Positions 1 through 8,107 are shown, counted from the stretch's first letter. The stretch: DNA of 10,062 nt from Thiotrichaceae bacterium (GCA_027009095.1 JALVDG010000250.1:1-10062), one strand, 5' to 3'. Numbers and translations are program-made. Notes: a model not told the origin generated them from the sequence alone.

Positions 1-1265
1 AAGCAATGGAACGCGCAACACAATTAATTGTTGATATATGTGGCGGTAAGGTTGGTCCTATTAGTGATATCAGTACCAATGATAATTTACAACAACGTGA
101 CACTATCGCCTTTAGACGTGATCAAATCAAACGTCATTTAGGCATTGAAGTAGAAGATTCTCGCGTTGAAGATATTATGACGCGCCTCGGTTGCACATTA
201 GAAGCAACGGATGCAGGTTGGAATATCACCCCCCCCATTTTCCGCTTTGACCTTGCAACACCAGAAGATATTGTCGAAGAAATTGCGCGTATCTACGGTT
301 ACGATAATATTCCTTCTCGTTTACGTCCATTAGTTCCGCTTATTGTCCCGCAAGAGGAAACTAAAGTAAGTGAAGATATTTTGCGTAGTACCTTAGTCAA
401 TCGTGGCTATCAAGAAGCAGTAACATACAGTTTTGTATCACCTGAAATGGAACTGCTTCTTAATCCCGCTCATGATGATATTGTCTTAGCCAATCCTATA
501 TCTGAAGACCTATCGGTCATGCGTAGCACTTTATGGTCAGGATTAATTCCTGCACTTAATAAAAACTTAAAGCGCCAGCAAAATCGTGTGCGTTTCTTTG
601 AAACTGGACTTAGCTTTATTAATACGGATGACGGTATTGAGCAACGCAAAAAAATAGCAGGTGCAATAACAGGCTCACGTTATCCTGAACATTGGGACAA
701 ACAGCCTGAACTTGTTGATTTTTATGATATTAAAGGCGATGTTGAAGCCCTATTATCAGAATCAACTGCAAATGATTACCTTTTTGTACCTGTTGCTCAT
801 GCCGCATTACACCCTGGACAATCAGCTGAAATCATCTCTAACAACAAAGTCATTGGTTGGGTTGGATCATTGCATCCTCGTATTGAAGAAAAGCTAGGAC
901 TAAGCCAGCCAGTTTTCTTATTTGAGCTAGATATTGATCTTATTACGCATAAGAAGCTGCCAAGTTATCAAAAACTATCCCGCTATCCTTCTATTCGACG
1001 TGATATTGCCCTTGTTGTTGATGAGCAAGTAAGCTTTGCTAGTATCGAACAAACCCTCAAAGAAATTGATATTGAACAATTTATAAATTACTCCTTATTT
1101 GATGTCTATATTGGTGCAGGTATTGAAGATGGTCAAAAAAGTCTGGCTTTAGGCTTGATTTTCCAAGACTTTTCACGCACCCTAGAGGAGCAAGATATAA
1201 GTGGCTATGTTGAAAGTATTGTCTCGAAGTTATCATCATCAACGGGAGCAAGCTTACGACAATAA
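1..1265 (+). CDS. pheT: Phenylalanine-tRNA ligase beta subunit, C-terminal part (5' end outside window)
   Basis: PheT is the beta subunit of the cytoplasmic alpha2-beta2 phenylalanyl-tRNA synthetase, which charges tRNA-Phe. About 420 codons are present of a protein that is usually near 790, so the N-terminal tRNA-binding-like and B1/B3 regions lie upstream of the window. The visible part starts with the conserved MERATQLIVDICGG stretch. It continues through a B5 domain (RRDQIKRHLG to EDIVEEIARIYGYDNIP) and the catalytic-core-like region (QQNRVRFFETG, ALHPGQSAEI). It ends with the FDX-ACB anticodon-binding domain (SRYPSIRRDIALVVDE, SLFDVYIG, SRTLEEQDI) and a terminal SLRQ. The ATG at 6 is internal, because the reading frame is open from base 1. 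The stop is TAA at 1263-1265. pheT upstream of ihfA is the usual gammaproteobacterial order, but here a repeat element fills the gap. A run of eight C at 229-236 encodes part of Thr-Pro-Pro. Confidence 0.97.
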   Translation, partial: AMERATQLIVDICGGKVGPISDISTNDNLQQRDTIAFRRDQIKRHLGIEVEDSRVEDIMTRLGCTLEATDAGWNITPPIFRFDLATPEDIVEEIARIYGYDNIPSRLRPLVPLIVPQEETKVSEDILRSTLVNRGYQEAVTYSFVSPEMELLLNPAHDDIVLANPISEDLSVMRSTLWSGLIPALNKNLKRQQNRVRFFETGLSFINTDDGIEQRKKIAGAITGSRYPEHWDKQPELVDFYDIKGDVEALLSESTANDYLFVPVAHAALHPGQSAEIISNNKVIGWVGSLHPRIEEKLGLSQPVFLFELDIDLITHKKLPSYQKLSRYPSIRRDIALVVDEQVSFASIEQTLKEIDIEQFINYSLFDVYIGAGIEDGQKSLALGLIFQDFSRTLEEQDISGYVESIVSKLSSSTGASLRQ

Positions 1266-1267
1266 AC

Positions 1268-1445
1268 CTAGTAACTCCAACAAGTTTGTATCGATGGATA
1301 CAGCGAGCCAAGAAGCGGTTAACCGCTAGGCGCACTTTGCAGGGAATGGTTACCCCCTTCACAAAAAGTGCAACAACGTGGATGACCGCTTCTTGGGTTG
1401 CCCGAAGGGAGTAATCCATCAAAACAAACTTGTTGTGAGTACTAG
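1268..1445. repeat. MITE-like nested inverted-repeat element between pheT and ihfA
   Basis: The outer arms 1268-1298 and 1415-1445 are inverted repeats matching at about 25 of 31 positions, with a shared core CAACAAGTTTGT. Inside them, 1308-1319 (CCAAGAAGCGGT) is a perfect 12-bp inverted match to 1385-1396. Deeper still, 1332-1338 pairs with 1365-1371, so the whole element can fold into one long interrupted hairpin. Both ends read CTAG (1268-1271 and 1442-1445), which fits a TA duplication flanking an element that begins with G and ends with C. Related arms occur at 5941-6006 and 8043-8090, so this is a dispersed family. It contains no plausible protein; a 113-codon frame on the - strand crosses both pheT and the element and is a shadow. 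It may act as a terminator or RNA structure after pheT, but no T-tract follows it, so that role is unproven. Confidence 0.8.
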
Positions 1446-1459
1446 TATAAAATAATATC

Positions 1460-1488
1460 TTGAAAAAATAACAAATTAGATATATTTA
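1460..1488 (+). promoter_or_regulatory. Possible sigma-70 promoter for ihfA (weak)
   Basis: A TTGAAA box at 1460-1465 is followed, after 17 bases, by an AT-rich TATTTA at 1483-1488 inside a longer TATATTTATATAAC stretch, so the exact -10 is ambiguous. It lies just after the repeat element and about 90 bases before the ihfA start. This would give ihfA and the MerR gene their own promoter, separate from pheT. AT-rich DNA yields such matches easily, so this is only a candidate. Confidence 0.3.
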
Positions 1489-1577
1489 TATAACATCATC
1501 GTCTATCATAACAATTATCAATGTCCCAATAAAAGTTAGGCCGATAAAAGCCTGATAAAGGATGGAGTAAGAAAAAT

Positions 1578-1874
1578 ATGACCCTCACTAAAGCGGAAAT
1601 GGTTGAACACCTCTTCGATGAGCTAGGCTTAAATAAGCGTGAAGCAAAAGAACTGGTTGAAATGTTTTTTGAAGAAATTCGTGTTGCTCTCGAAACAGGT
1701 GAACACGTTAAACTTTCAGGGTTTGGTAACTTCATGTTACGCGATAAAAAACAACGCCCTGGGCGCAATCCAAAAACAGGAAAACCCATTCCTGTTAGTG
1801 CGAGACGTGTTGTAACCTTCCGCCCTGGTCAAAAACTCAAACAACGAGTAGAGAACTATGCTGGAGCCGAGTAA
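1578..1874 (+). CDS. ihfA: Integration host factor subunit alpha
   Basis: IHF-alpha pairs with IHF-beta to form a nucleoid protein that binds specific sites and bends DNA sharply, acting in replication, recombination and sigma-54 transcription. The 98-residue product has the usual family length. It shows the N-terminal helical dimer body ([20 protein letters not shown]), the [12 protein letters not shown] strand, and the beta-arm around [13 protein letters not shown]. Pro65 in the RNP triplet is the residue that intercalates into DNA in IHF. This arm and the [12 protein letters not shown] start favour IHF-alpha over HU. GGAG at 1564-1567 precedes the ATG by about ten bases. The gene follows pheT as in many gammaproteobacteria, but 312 bases away, and its end overlaps the next gene by 17 bases. 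Confidence 0.96.
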   Translation: MTLTKAEMVEHLFDELGLNKREAKELVEMFFEEIRVALETGEHVKLSGFGNFMLRDKKQRPGRNPKTGKPIPVSARRVVTFRPGQKLKQRVENYAGAE

Positions 1875-2214
1875 CAATAACGAGCTTCCACCTATTCCTG
1901 GCAAACGCTATTTTAATATTGGCGAAGTCAGCGAATTGTGTGCAGTTAAATCCCATGTTTTACGCTATTGGGAACAAGAATTTCCTAATTTGAAGCCAAT
2001 GAAACGTCGTGGCAATCGTCGCTATTATCAGCGTCAAGATGTTTTACTTATCCGTCAGATTAGAGATTTACTCTATATGCAAGGCTATACAATAAGTGGT
2101 GCGCGCCATAAGTTAAACGGTGAAGAAGCAGAACAAGATAGCAGTCAAACCAGTCAACTAACACGCCAACTTATCAGTGAGTTAGAAGACATATTAAAGC
2201 TAATAAAAGCCTAA
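1858..2214 (+). CDS. MerR-family transcriptional regulator
   Basis: This 118-residue protein carries an N-terminal MerR-type winged helix-turn-helix at about residues 18-88. The segments seen are [13 protein letters not shown] (recognition helix region), [24 protein letters not shown] and [16 protein letters not shown]. The rest (about residues 89-118) is short and rich in Glu, Gln and Ser, with no cysteine or other metal-binding pattern. No effector can be proposed from the sequence. A MerR-like gene directly after ihfA is a recurrent gammaproteobacterial arrangement, though its targets are generally unassigned. The ATG lies inside the last codons of ihfA (17-base overlap in another frame), which suggests translational coupling. 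The purine-rich GAGTAGAG just upstream may serve as ribosome binding site. The gene ends before a strong terminator shared with the convergent genes. Confidence 0.9.
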   Translation: MLEPSNNNELPPIPGKRYFNIGEVSELCAVKSHVLRYWEQEFPNLKPMKRRGNRRYYQRQDVLLIRQIRDLLYMQGYTISGARHKLNGEEAEQDSSQTSQLTRQLISELEDILKLIKA

Positions 2215-2220
2215 ATACTT

Positions 2221-2339
2221 CAGTATAATCAGTATGCTCAGATTGTACTCTGTTTTATTTGAGTTCAAGGCAAAAGGGCGGAGTTTATCAGTATAAATGA
2301 GCACTTTTAACACAAAATTTGGGCAAAATAGAGTTCAAG
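2221..2339. repeat. Faint imperfect tandem duplication downstream of the MerR gene
   Basis: The word CAGTATAA occurs at 2221-2228 and 2289-2296, and GAGTTCAAG occurs at 2261-2269 and 2331-2339. The two pairs are thus offset by 68 and 70 bases. This suggests a decayed duplication of a unit near 70 bp, but the sequence between the anchors is poorly conserved. No open frame, tRNA cloverleaf or clear promoter was seen here. Confidence 0.3.
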
Positions 2340-2354
2340 CTAAGTAATTACATT

Positions 2355-2402
2355 AACAAAAAAGACCGCATGAAACTTAAATTTCATACGGTCTTTTTTG
2401 TT
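2355..2402. terminator. Bidirectional intrinsic terminator
   Basis: The arms 2355-2375 and 2382-2402 are inverted repeats with 20 of 21 bases matching, around a six-base loop. The stem has a GACCG(C/T)ATGAAA core flanked by A6 on the left and T6 on the right, so it gives a hairpin plus U-tract on either strand. It sits between the converging MerR gene (+) and DsrC-like gene (-), where a shared terminator is expected. Confidence 0.9.
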
Positions 2403-2426
2403 AAAAGTTGCTTCTATTCTACGAAA

Positions 2427-2783
2427 CTAACCTACACACCAAGCTGTAGGACGACGCATTCCTGCTAACTGACACCCCTGTTGCATATAACCATGCGGAA
2501 AAAGTTTAAATAAGTACTTCTTAGCTGCTTTTTTATCTAAACCTTTTTTCTCAATAAGGAAGTTTGTTGCTTCACGAACATCAGGCGTGGTTTGATGCTC
2601 TGCATGATGCTCACGAATAAAGTACAGCATCGGAAAATGCTCTTCATCTTTAAAAACTAAGCCATTCCATTCTTCAGCCAGTTGTTTTGCTAGTGCCTCA
2701 TTCCAGTCTTCTGGATTCTTTAAATAACCATCAGGACAACGTTCTATGGCTATATCAAGAGGCGTTCTCATACATGTACTCAT
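2427..2783 (-). CDS. DsrC/TusE-family sulfur relay protein with a two-cysteine C-terminal arm
   Basis: DsrC and TusE are small cytoplasmic proteins that carry sulfur as a persulfide or trisulfide on C-terminal cysteines. TusE feeds tRNA 2-thiouridine synthesis; DsrC serves dissimilatory sulfite reductase. The 118-residue product shows the family pattern: DGYLKNPEDWNEALA (18-32), LYFIREHHAEHQTTPDVREATNFL (53-76), KKYLFKLFPHGY (88-99), and the flexible arm from Gly103. Classical TusE lacks the first arm cysteine. This protein has both, Cys104 and Cys116, so it looks more like DsrC. The spacing is CX11C rather than the usual CX10C, because a Trp precedes the second Cys, and the protein ends CVG rather than with a penultimate Cys. 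Two further cysteines (4 and 16) sit near the N-terminus. AAGGA about ten bases upstream supports the ATG at 2783. It lies 146 bases downstream of the CbiX-like gene in the same direction and ends at the bidirectional terminator. Whether it works as TusE or as a DsrC paralogue cannot be decided here. Confidence 0.9.
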   Translation of the reverse strand: MSTCMRTPLDIAIERCPDGYLKNPEDWNEALAKQLAEEWNGLVFKDEEHFPMLYFIREHHAEHQTTPDVREATNFLIEKKGLDKKAAKKYLFKLFPHGYMQQGCQLAGMRRPTAWCVG

Positions 2784-2929
2784 AATCTTAATTCCTTTAA
2801 AAATATTTGCTATTCATTAGTATAAAGCAATATTCACGCCAAGTAGACAAAGAAAAAATAAGTCATTGTAATTATTAGATAAAATAACAATAAAAAGATA
2901 GAAAACAGAATAATAAAGCATCTAAACGA
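2784..2929 (-). promoter_or_regulatory. AT-rich gap before the DsrC-like gene, with a possible -10 box
   Basis: On the - strand a good -10 match, TATACT, lies at 2819-2824, about 36 bases before the start codon. The nearest -35-like words, TTGGCG (2837-2842) and TTGTCT (2845-2850), are spaced 12 and 20 bases away, so neither gives a clean sigma-70 promoter. No terminator hairpin was seen after the CbiX-like gene. Read-through from dapB therefore remains possible. Confidence 0.3.
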
Positions 2930-3771
2930 CTACTTTTGCATCATTTTAGTGCAATATAATTGATTAAAATTTTTTAAACGCTCGTATAAGATCGAGATTA
3001 ATGTTTCATGCTCAGAAACTAAAGGGCTTATTACAATATGAAAGCTGGGATACTTTCGCATGACTCTCTCACAGATTTCAGTAATATCTCCCCCCTTCCC
3101 TGCATGACGACCTGCCAGCAAAAAGAGTAAACTTACAATAGCAGTCGTTTCTCCCGATATTGCTTTTTTAAGCAAACAATCTTCTAATAAAGCACCATTA
3201 AAATCGTACTCCGCTCCCTCTCTACGCTCCATTACAGCCTGATCTATTTGTGTGCTAAAGCGTTGCTGTAACTGCTCGACAATATGTTTGCGTACTGCGG
3301 TTACACGCGCTACAGGCGAGCCATGATCTACAACAATAATATTTTTCAATGGATAATTTTTTTGTTTAGCTGCTACTAAAATATTGTCGTAAACAATATC
3401 AACTAAACGAGGCTCACCTTCTGGCAAAGGATAGAGCACATCAGCAATATCAACCCTTAAATCAGCAAATTCTTCTATTAAGGATTCTACTTCACTCACA
3501 ACAAACGAGGTAAGTGCTCTACTTTCACCAAAGAATAAAGGCAAGATTATAAAATGATGATCACCTAATGCTAGGCGTTGTCTTATAAAAGAGGTTAATA
3601 TTTGTGCTGCCTGATCATCCAATTCTACCACAGAAATTTTATCAGCATGTTGCAATGAAACAGGGTGGATTTTTTGCCCTGATTTTAAACTTAAATCATG
3701 AGCTAACTGACGTAATCGCTTTGTCGCATCGGCTCGTAGCGATCCATTATCAAGCAGTAAAAAACAGGACA

Positions 3772-3772
<1 letters not shown>
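2930..3772 (-). CDS. Two-domain CbiX/SirB-like chelatase-family protein, first domain degenerate
   Basis: CbiX/SirB proteins insert cobalt or ferrous iron into sirohydrochlorin, leading to cobalamin or siroheme. The 280-residue protein looks like two tandem CbiX-type halves. The second half keeps the family residues: VVDHGSP with His150 and GRHAGKGGDI with His223, the two histidines expected to hold the metal. In the first half the equivalent of HGSR reads DNGSLR (Asn9 instead of His), and the LPLFFGESRAL strand (77-87) lacks the second His. That half is probably structural, or the protein has another role. The start is GTG at 3770-3772, whose first G is the last base of the dapB TAG stop (TAGTG), so translation is likely coupled to dapB. 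The product has no signal peptide or membrane segment. An iron chelatase for siroheme would fit with the DsrC-like gene downstream, but substrate and activity are not shown by the sequence. Confidence 0.78.
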
Positions 3773-4593
<821 letters not shown>

Positions 4594-4605
4594 TCACTAA
4601 AATAT

Positions 4606-4634
4606 ATAAAAAAATAACTATTCAAATAGTTATT
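4606..4634 (-). terminator. Perfect AT palindrome overlapping the dnaJ stop, possible attenuator
   Basis: AATAACTATT at 4613-4622 and AATAGTTATT at 4625-4634 are perfect 10-bp inverted repeats with a two-base CA loop. The right arm covers two bases of the dnaJ stop codon. In the - strand transcript the stem is followed by a run of T (complement of 4606-4614). The stem is almost all A and T, so it would be a weak terminator that could partly separate dapB from the chaperone genes. Confidence 0.55.
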
Positions 4635-5805
4635 ACTTACTTTTTTTCTTAGCTTGATCCTTATCAGGGTCAAACCAACCTTTAATATCCTCAAAAAAAG
4701 TCTTAGCTTTGGCACCCCAACCATGTTGCTGAGGACTATGACGCTCTCCGCCATTATTAAGACAAGCCTCTATCTCTTTAAAAAGCGTTTTTTGTAGATC
4801 AGTTAAATTAACGGGCGTTTCTACCACTACTTTACACAATAAGTCACCCGCTACCGCATTACGCACCGATTTCACCCCTTTACCCCGTAAACGGAATATA
4901 CGTCCTGTTTGAGTCTCAGCAGGTACTTTTAAGGTTACTTCACCTGATAAGGTAGGTACTGTAACTTCCCCACCCAGTGCTGCTGTGGTAATACGAATAG
5001 GTACTTCACAATGCAAGTCGGTATCATCACGCGTAAATAACTCATGCTTTTTCAGGCTAACTTGTACATACAAATCACCTGATGGACCACCATTTACACC
5101 TGCCTCACCTTCTCCTGACAAGCGAATACGATCTCCCGTATCGACACCCATTGGAATGCTGACTTCCAACGTTTTCTCTCTCTCTACCGTACCTTGCCCA
5201 TGACAAGACTCACAAGGGTCTTTGATAACCTTACCAACACCATTGCAGTGAGGACAGGTTTGCTGTACGGCAAAAAATCCTTGCTGAATACGCACTTGCC
5301 CCATGCCTTGACAGGTTGAACAACTATCTGGGCTTGTGCCTTTTTTAGCACCTGTACCGCCACAAGACTCACAACGCTCTTGTGTCGGTATGCGAATATC
5401 GACCTTTTTACCAAAAACAGCTTCTTCAAGTGTTAGTTCTAAATTATATTGAAGGTCGCTACCACGATAAGCTCGGTTAGCACCACCACCGCGTCTAGTA
5501 CCTCCAAAAATATCACCAAAGACATCTTCAAAAATATCACCAAAACCACCACTCGCACCAGGACCAGCCCCCATTGAGGAGTCTACCCCCGCATGACCAA
5601 ACTGATCGTAAGCCGCACGCTTTTGATCATCTGATAATACTTCATATGCTTCTTTAGCTTCTTTAAACTTTCCTTCTGCCTCAGCATCACCAGGGTTTCT
5701 ATCAGGATGGTACTTCATCGCTAAACGCTTAAAAGATCGTTTCAAATCCTTTGTGCTTACGTTTTTATGTACACCTAATACTTCGTAATAATCTCGTTTA
5801 GACAT
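4633..5805 (-). CDS. dnaJ: Chaperone protein DnaJ (Hsp40, type I)
   Basis: DnaJ delivers unfolded proteins to DnaK and stimulates its ATPase; it acts in the cytoplasm with DnaK and GrpE. The 390-residue product has all parts of a type I J-protein. The J domain (1-70) has HPD at 33-35. A Gly/Phe-rich linker spans about 71-105 ([15 protein letters not shown]). Four zinc-binding repeats follow: CESCGGTG (145), CSTCQGMG (162), CPHCNGVG (184) and CESCHGQG (198). Two C-terminal substrate-binding domains come next, and the tail is lysine-rich. It is about 14 residues longer than E. coli DnaJ, mainly at the C-terminus. AGGA about eight bases upstream supports the ATG. The gene is 208 bases downstream of dnaK, and that gap holds a hairpin repeat and a terminator, so dnaJ expression probably depends on partial read-through. 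No heat-shock-type promoter was seen in the gap. Confidence 0.98.
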   Translation of the reverse strand: MSKRDYYEVLGVHKNVSTKDLKRSFKRLAMKYHPDRNPGDAEAEGKFKEAKEAYEVLSDDQKRAAYDQFGHAGVDSSMGAGPGASGGFGDIFEDVFGDIFGGTRRGGGANRAYRGSDLQYNLELTLEEAVFGKKVDIRIPTQERCESCGGTGAKKGTSPDSCSTCQGMGQVRIQQGFFAVQQTCPHCNGVGKVIKDPCESCHGQGTVEREKTLEVSIPMGVDTGDRIRLSGEGEAGVNGGPSGDLYVQVSLKKHELFTRDDTDLHCEVPIRITTAALGGEVTVPTLSGEVTLKVPAETQTGRIFRLRGKGVKSVRNAVAGDLLCKVVVETPVNLTDLQKTLFKEIEACLNNGGERHSPQQHGWGAKAKTFFEDIKGWFDPDKDQAKKKSK

Positions 5806-5814
5806 TTTTTTATC

Positions 5815-5882
5815 CTAAAAAGAAAGGGCATCTAAAAGAAAGGGAGTCTAATTTATTTTAGATACTCTTTTTTAGACTCTCC
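5815..5882 (-). promoter_or_regulatory. dnaJ leader with a stem-loop and short direct repeats
   Basis: GAGTCTAA at 5844-5851 pairs perfectly with TTAGACTC at 5872-5879, around a 20-base loop that itself holds a related TAGATACTC. On the - strand this stem is followed by CCCTTTCTTTT. Nearer the start codon, two copies of a CTAAAAGAAAGGG-like word (+ strand 5815-5828 and 5832-5844) lie in tandem. The block may be a second weak terminator or a leader structure affecting dnaJ; the sequence does not say which. Confidence 0.45.
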
Positions 5883-5884
5883 TG

Positions 5885-5923
5885 AAAAAAAAGCAGGCCC
5901 GAGCGGAAGCTCCTCTCGTGCCT
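5885..5923 (-). terminator. Intrinsic terminator between dnaK and dnaJ
   Basis: Read on the - strand, AGGCACGAG (5923-5915) pairs with CTCGGGCCT (5903-5895) with one mismatch. An inner GGAGCTTCC adds further pairing. The stem is followed by GC and then eight T (complement of 5885-5892). This is a textbook rho-independent terminator, placed 91 bases after the dnaK stop and 80 bases before the dnaJ start. Confidence 0.85.
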
Positions 5924-5940
5924 ATAAAATTCTTTAAAGC

Positions 5941-6006
5941 AACTAGTACTCCAACCACGTTATATTGACGGATACAACAACTCAAAACGCGGTTGGAGCA
6001 CTAGTT
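5941..6006. repeat. Short hairpin repeat (TAGTACTCCAAC family) after dnaK
   Basis: The arms 5941-5961 and 5986-6006 are inverted repeats with 19 of 21 bases matching. The left arm and the following GACGGATACA match the left end of the element at 1268-1445. Both ends carry CTAG (5943-5946 and 6001-6004), consistent with a TA-flanked insertion. On the - strand RNA the two mismatches become G-U pairs, so the dnaK transcript can form an unbroken 21-bp stem, starting eight bases after the dnaK stop. It could protect the dnaK mRNA 3' end or act with the terminator below it. Confidence 0.78.
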
Positions 6007-6013
6007 TTATTAC

Positions 6014-7930
6014 TTATTTTTTCTTATCATCCACTTCTTCAAACTCAGCATCAACCACGTCTTCATCAGCATCAGCTTTAGCATCTTTCGCTGCTTGTTC
6101 ACCTGCTGGTGTTCCTGCTTGTGCCGCAGCCGCTTGTGCTAAAGCCCCCGATGCTTGCATAAGCTCTTCTGTTTTCTTCTCGATGGCTTCTTTGTCGTCA
6201 CCTTTAATCAACTCTCTTAAATCTTTGATTAATGTTTCAACTTTAGTCTTTTCAGCTGCATCAATTTTATCGCCTAAATCTTTCAACGATTTTTCCGTTG
6301 AATGCGCCATACCATCGGCTTGGTTACGTGCATCGATTAACTCACGTGCTTTCTTATCTTCATCAGCATGTGCTTCTGCATCCTTAACCATTTTTTCAAT
6401 TTCTTCATCTGAAAGACCAGAAGAAGCTTTAATCACAATTGATTGCTCTTTACCTGTCGCTTTATCTTTTGCTGATACATTTAAAATACCATTTGCATCA
6501 ATATCTAAAGAGACTTCAATTTGAGGCTGACCACGAGGTGCGGGTGGAATATCCGTTAAATCAAAACGACCTAACGATTTATTACCACTTGCCATCTCAC
6601 GTTCACCTTGTAATACGTGAACAGTAACCGCACTTTGGTTATCTTCTGCTGTTGAAAAAATCTGCTGTGCTTTTGTTGGGATTGTTGTATTTTTCTCGAT
6701 CAATTTCGTCATAACACCACCCATTGTCTCAATACCCAGAGACAATGGCGTAACATCTAACAATAGAACGTCGGTAACACCGCCACCTAACACACCACCT
6801 TGAATCGCAGCACCTACTGCAACAGCTTCATCAGGGTTCACATCTTTACGTGGCTCTTTACCAAAGAAGCTAGCCACCTCCTCTTGAACCATTGGCATGC
6901 GCGACTGACCACCAACCAAAATAATATCGTTGACTTCATTTGCAGAAACACCAGCATCTTTCAATGCCATCTTACAAGGCTCAATGGTACGCTTTACTAA
7001 GTCCTCAACTAAAGATTCTAATTTTGCACGAGTTACTTTTACATTCAAATGCTTAGGACCTGATGCATCTGCTGTGACATAAGGCAAATTCACATCCGTC
7101 TGAGATGTAGATGAAAGCTCAATTTTTGCCTTTTCTGCTGCTTCTTTCAAACGCTGTAGTGCAAGTGGATCATTGTGAAGATCAACCCCATTGTCTTTCT
7201 TGAACTCATCCGCAAGATAGTCAATCAGACGCATATCGAAATCTTCACCACCAAGGAAGGTATCACCATTGGTAGAAAGTACTTCAAACTGGTACTCACC
7301 ATCTATTTCAGCAATTTCAATAATCGATACATCAAATGTACCACCACCTAAGTCATAAACAGCAATGGTACTATCACCCGATGATTTATCCATACCAAAA
7401 GCAAGTGCTGCTGCGGTAGGCTCATTGATAATACGCTTAACATCTAAACCTGCGATTTTACCTGCATCTTTTGTTGCCTGTCGTTGAGAATCATTAAAGT
7501 ACGCGGGAACTGTAATAACTGCTTCGGTTACCTCTTCACCCAAATAAGCCTCGGCATCTTTTTTTAGTTTTTGTAAAATACGCGCAGAAACCTCGGGAGG
7601 AGACATTTTTTTGCCATCCGCTTCAACCCAAGCATCGCCATTATCTGCTTTGATAATATTATAAGGCACTAATTTAATATCTTTTTGTACTGCCTCTTCG
7701 TCATATGTACGACCAATAAGACGCTTAATAGCAAACAAGGTATTCTCTGGGTTAGTTACTGCCTGACGTTTTGCAGGCTGACCGACTAAAACTTCCTCAC
7801 CTGTGAAAGCAACAATCGAAGGTGTTGTACGATCGCCCTCTGCATTTTCAATAACCTTTGGGGTATCGCCTTCCATTACCGCGACACAACAATTGGTAGT
7901 ACCCAAATCGATTCCAATAATTTTTCCCAT
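6014..7930 (-). CDS. dnaK: Chaperone protein DnaK (Hsp70)
   Basis: DnaK is the ATP-dependent Hsp70 chaperone; DnaJ loads it with substrates and GrpE exchanges its nucleotide. From the chosen start the protein is 638 residues, the same as the E. coli protein. The three Hsp70 signatures are present: [13 protein letters not shown] near residue 6, [12 protein letters not shown] (191-202) and [13 protein letters not shown] (337-349). The linker [13 protein letters not shown] (387-399) and the C-terminal [10 protein letters not shown] match the family. The frame is open for 15 more codons upstream ([15 protein letters not shown]), but the ATG at 7928-7930 is preferred. It begins with the conserved [13 protein letters not shown] and has GGAGA (7936-7940) five bases upstream. 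It follows grpE after 228 bases; that gap holds a repeat arm and candidate promoters. Confidence 0.98.
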   Translation of the reverse strand: MGKIIGIDLGTTNCCVAVMEGDTPKVIENAEGDRTTPSIVAFTGEEVLVGQPAKRQAVTNPENTLFAIKRLIGRTYDEEAVQKDIKLVPYNIIKADNGDAWVEADGKKMSPPEVSARILQKLKKDAEAYLGEEVTEAVITVPAYFNDSQRQATKDAGKIAGLDVKRIINEPTAAALAFGMDKSSGDSTIAVYDLGGGTFDVSIIEIAEIDGEYQFEVLSTNGDTFLGGEDFDMRLIDYLADEFKKDNGVDLHNDPLALQRLKEAAEKAKIELSSTSQTDVNLPYVTADASGPKHLNVKVTRAKLESLVEDLVKRTIEPCKMALKDAGVSANEVNDIILVGGQSRMPMVQEEVASFFGKEPRKDVNPDEAVAVGAAIQGGVLGGGVTDVLLLDVTPLSLGIETMGGVMTKLIEKNTTIPTKAQQIFSTAEDNQSAVTVHVLQGEREMASGNKSLGRFDLTDIPPAPRGQPQIEVSLDIDANGILNVSAKDKATGKEQSIVIKASSGLSDEEIEKMVKDAEAHADEDKKARELIDARNQADGMAHSTEKSLKDLGDKIDAAEKTKVETLIKDLRELIKGDDKEAIEKKTEELMQASGALAQAAAAQAGTPAGEQAAKDAKADADEDVVDAEFEEVDDKKK

Positions 7931-7997
7931 GATATTCTCCAATTTTTCACGGCTTATAAATAGGGACTTACCCAAAAAAGCCTTATTTCATATTCTA

Positions 7998-8026
7998 ATA
8001 ATTTATTCACAAGCCCTAATTTTCAA
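7998..8026 (-). promoter_or_regulatory. Candidate sigma-70 promoter upstream of dnaK
   Basis: On the - strand TTGAAA (8021-8026) is followed after 17 bases by AATTAT (7998-8003), which matches four of six positions of the -10 consensus. It lies about 70 bases before the dnaK start. It is a weak match in AT-rich DNA and could be chance. Confidence 0.28.
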
Positions 8027-8042
8027 GACTCATTTAAGATAT

Positions 8043-8090
8043 TAGTACTCCAACAAGTTTGGTTTGATGGGTACCAGTTAAGTGCGGTTG
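8043..8090. repeat. Solo left arm of the TAGTACTCCAAC repeat family, grpE-dnaK gap
   Basis: TAGTACTCCAACAAGTTTG at 8043-8061, followed by GATGGGTACC, matches the left end of the element at 1268-1445. A GCGGTT word at 8084-8089 also has a counterpart in that element. No matching right arm was found in the gap, so this looks like a truncated or decayed copy. Confidence 0.7.
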
Positions 8091-8107
8091 ATTTTGTTTA
8101 ATTCAAG
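8080..8107 (-). promoter_or_regulatory. Possible second sigma-32-type promoter, upstream of dnaK
   Basis: On the - strand a perfect CTTGAA (8102-8107) is followed, after 14 bases, by CCGCACTT (8080-8087). The spacing equals that of the candidate before grpE, and the -10 shares C, C, C, A and T with the heat-shock consensus CCCCATNT. It would let dnaK be induced separately from grpE. The -10 part lies in the solo repeat arm, so part of this promoter may be repeat-derived. Confidence is limited by the imperfect -10. Confidence 0.45.

Noticed and set aside
229..236. Run of eight C in pheT as a possible phase-variation tract
   Set aside because: pheT is expected to be essential, and the run simply encodes Thr-Pro-Pro in frame. 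Slippage here would be lethal rather than switching.
1081..1422. 113-codon open frame on the - strand across the pheT end and the repeat
   Set aside because: It is antisense to the conserved pheT C-terminus, runs into the inverted-repeat element, and resembles no known family.
1268..1445. Integron attC site
   Set aside because: The nested arms lack the GTTRRRY and RYYYAAC core sites, and no gene cassette array or integrase surrounds it.
2215..2354. tRNA gene after the MerR regulator, as seen in some relatives
   Set aside because: No acceptor stem, T-loop GTTCRANNC in the right context, or CCA end could be found. The GAGTTCAAG words stand alone.
6183..6524. Open frame on the + strand opposite dnaK
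   Set aside because: It is a shadow of the strongly conserved dnaK C-terminal coding region, with no family resemblance.
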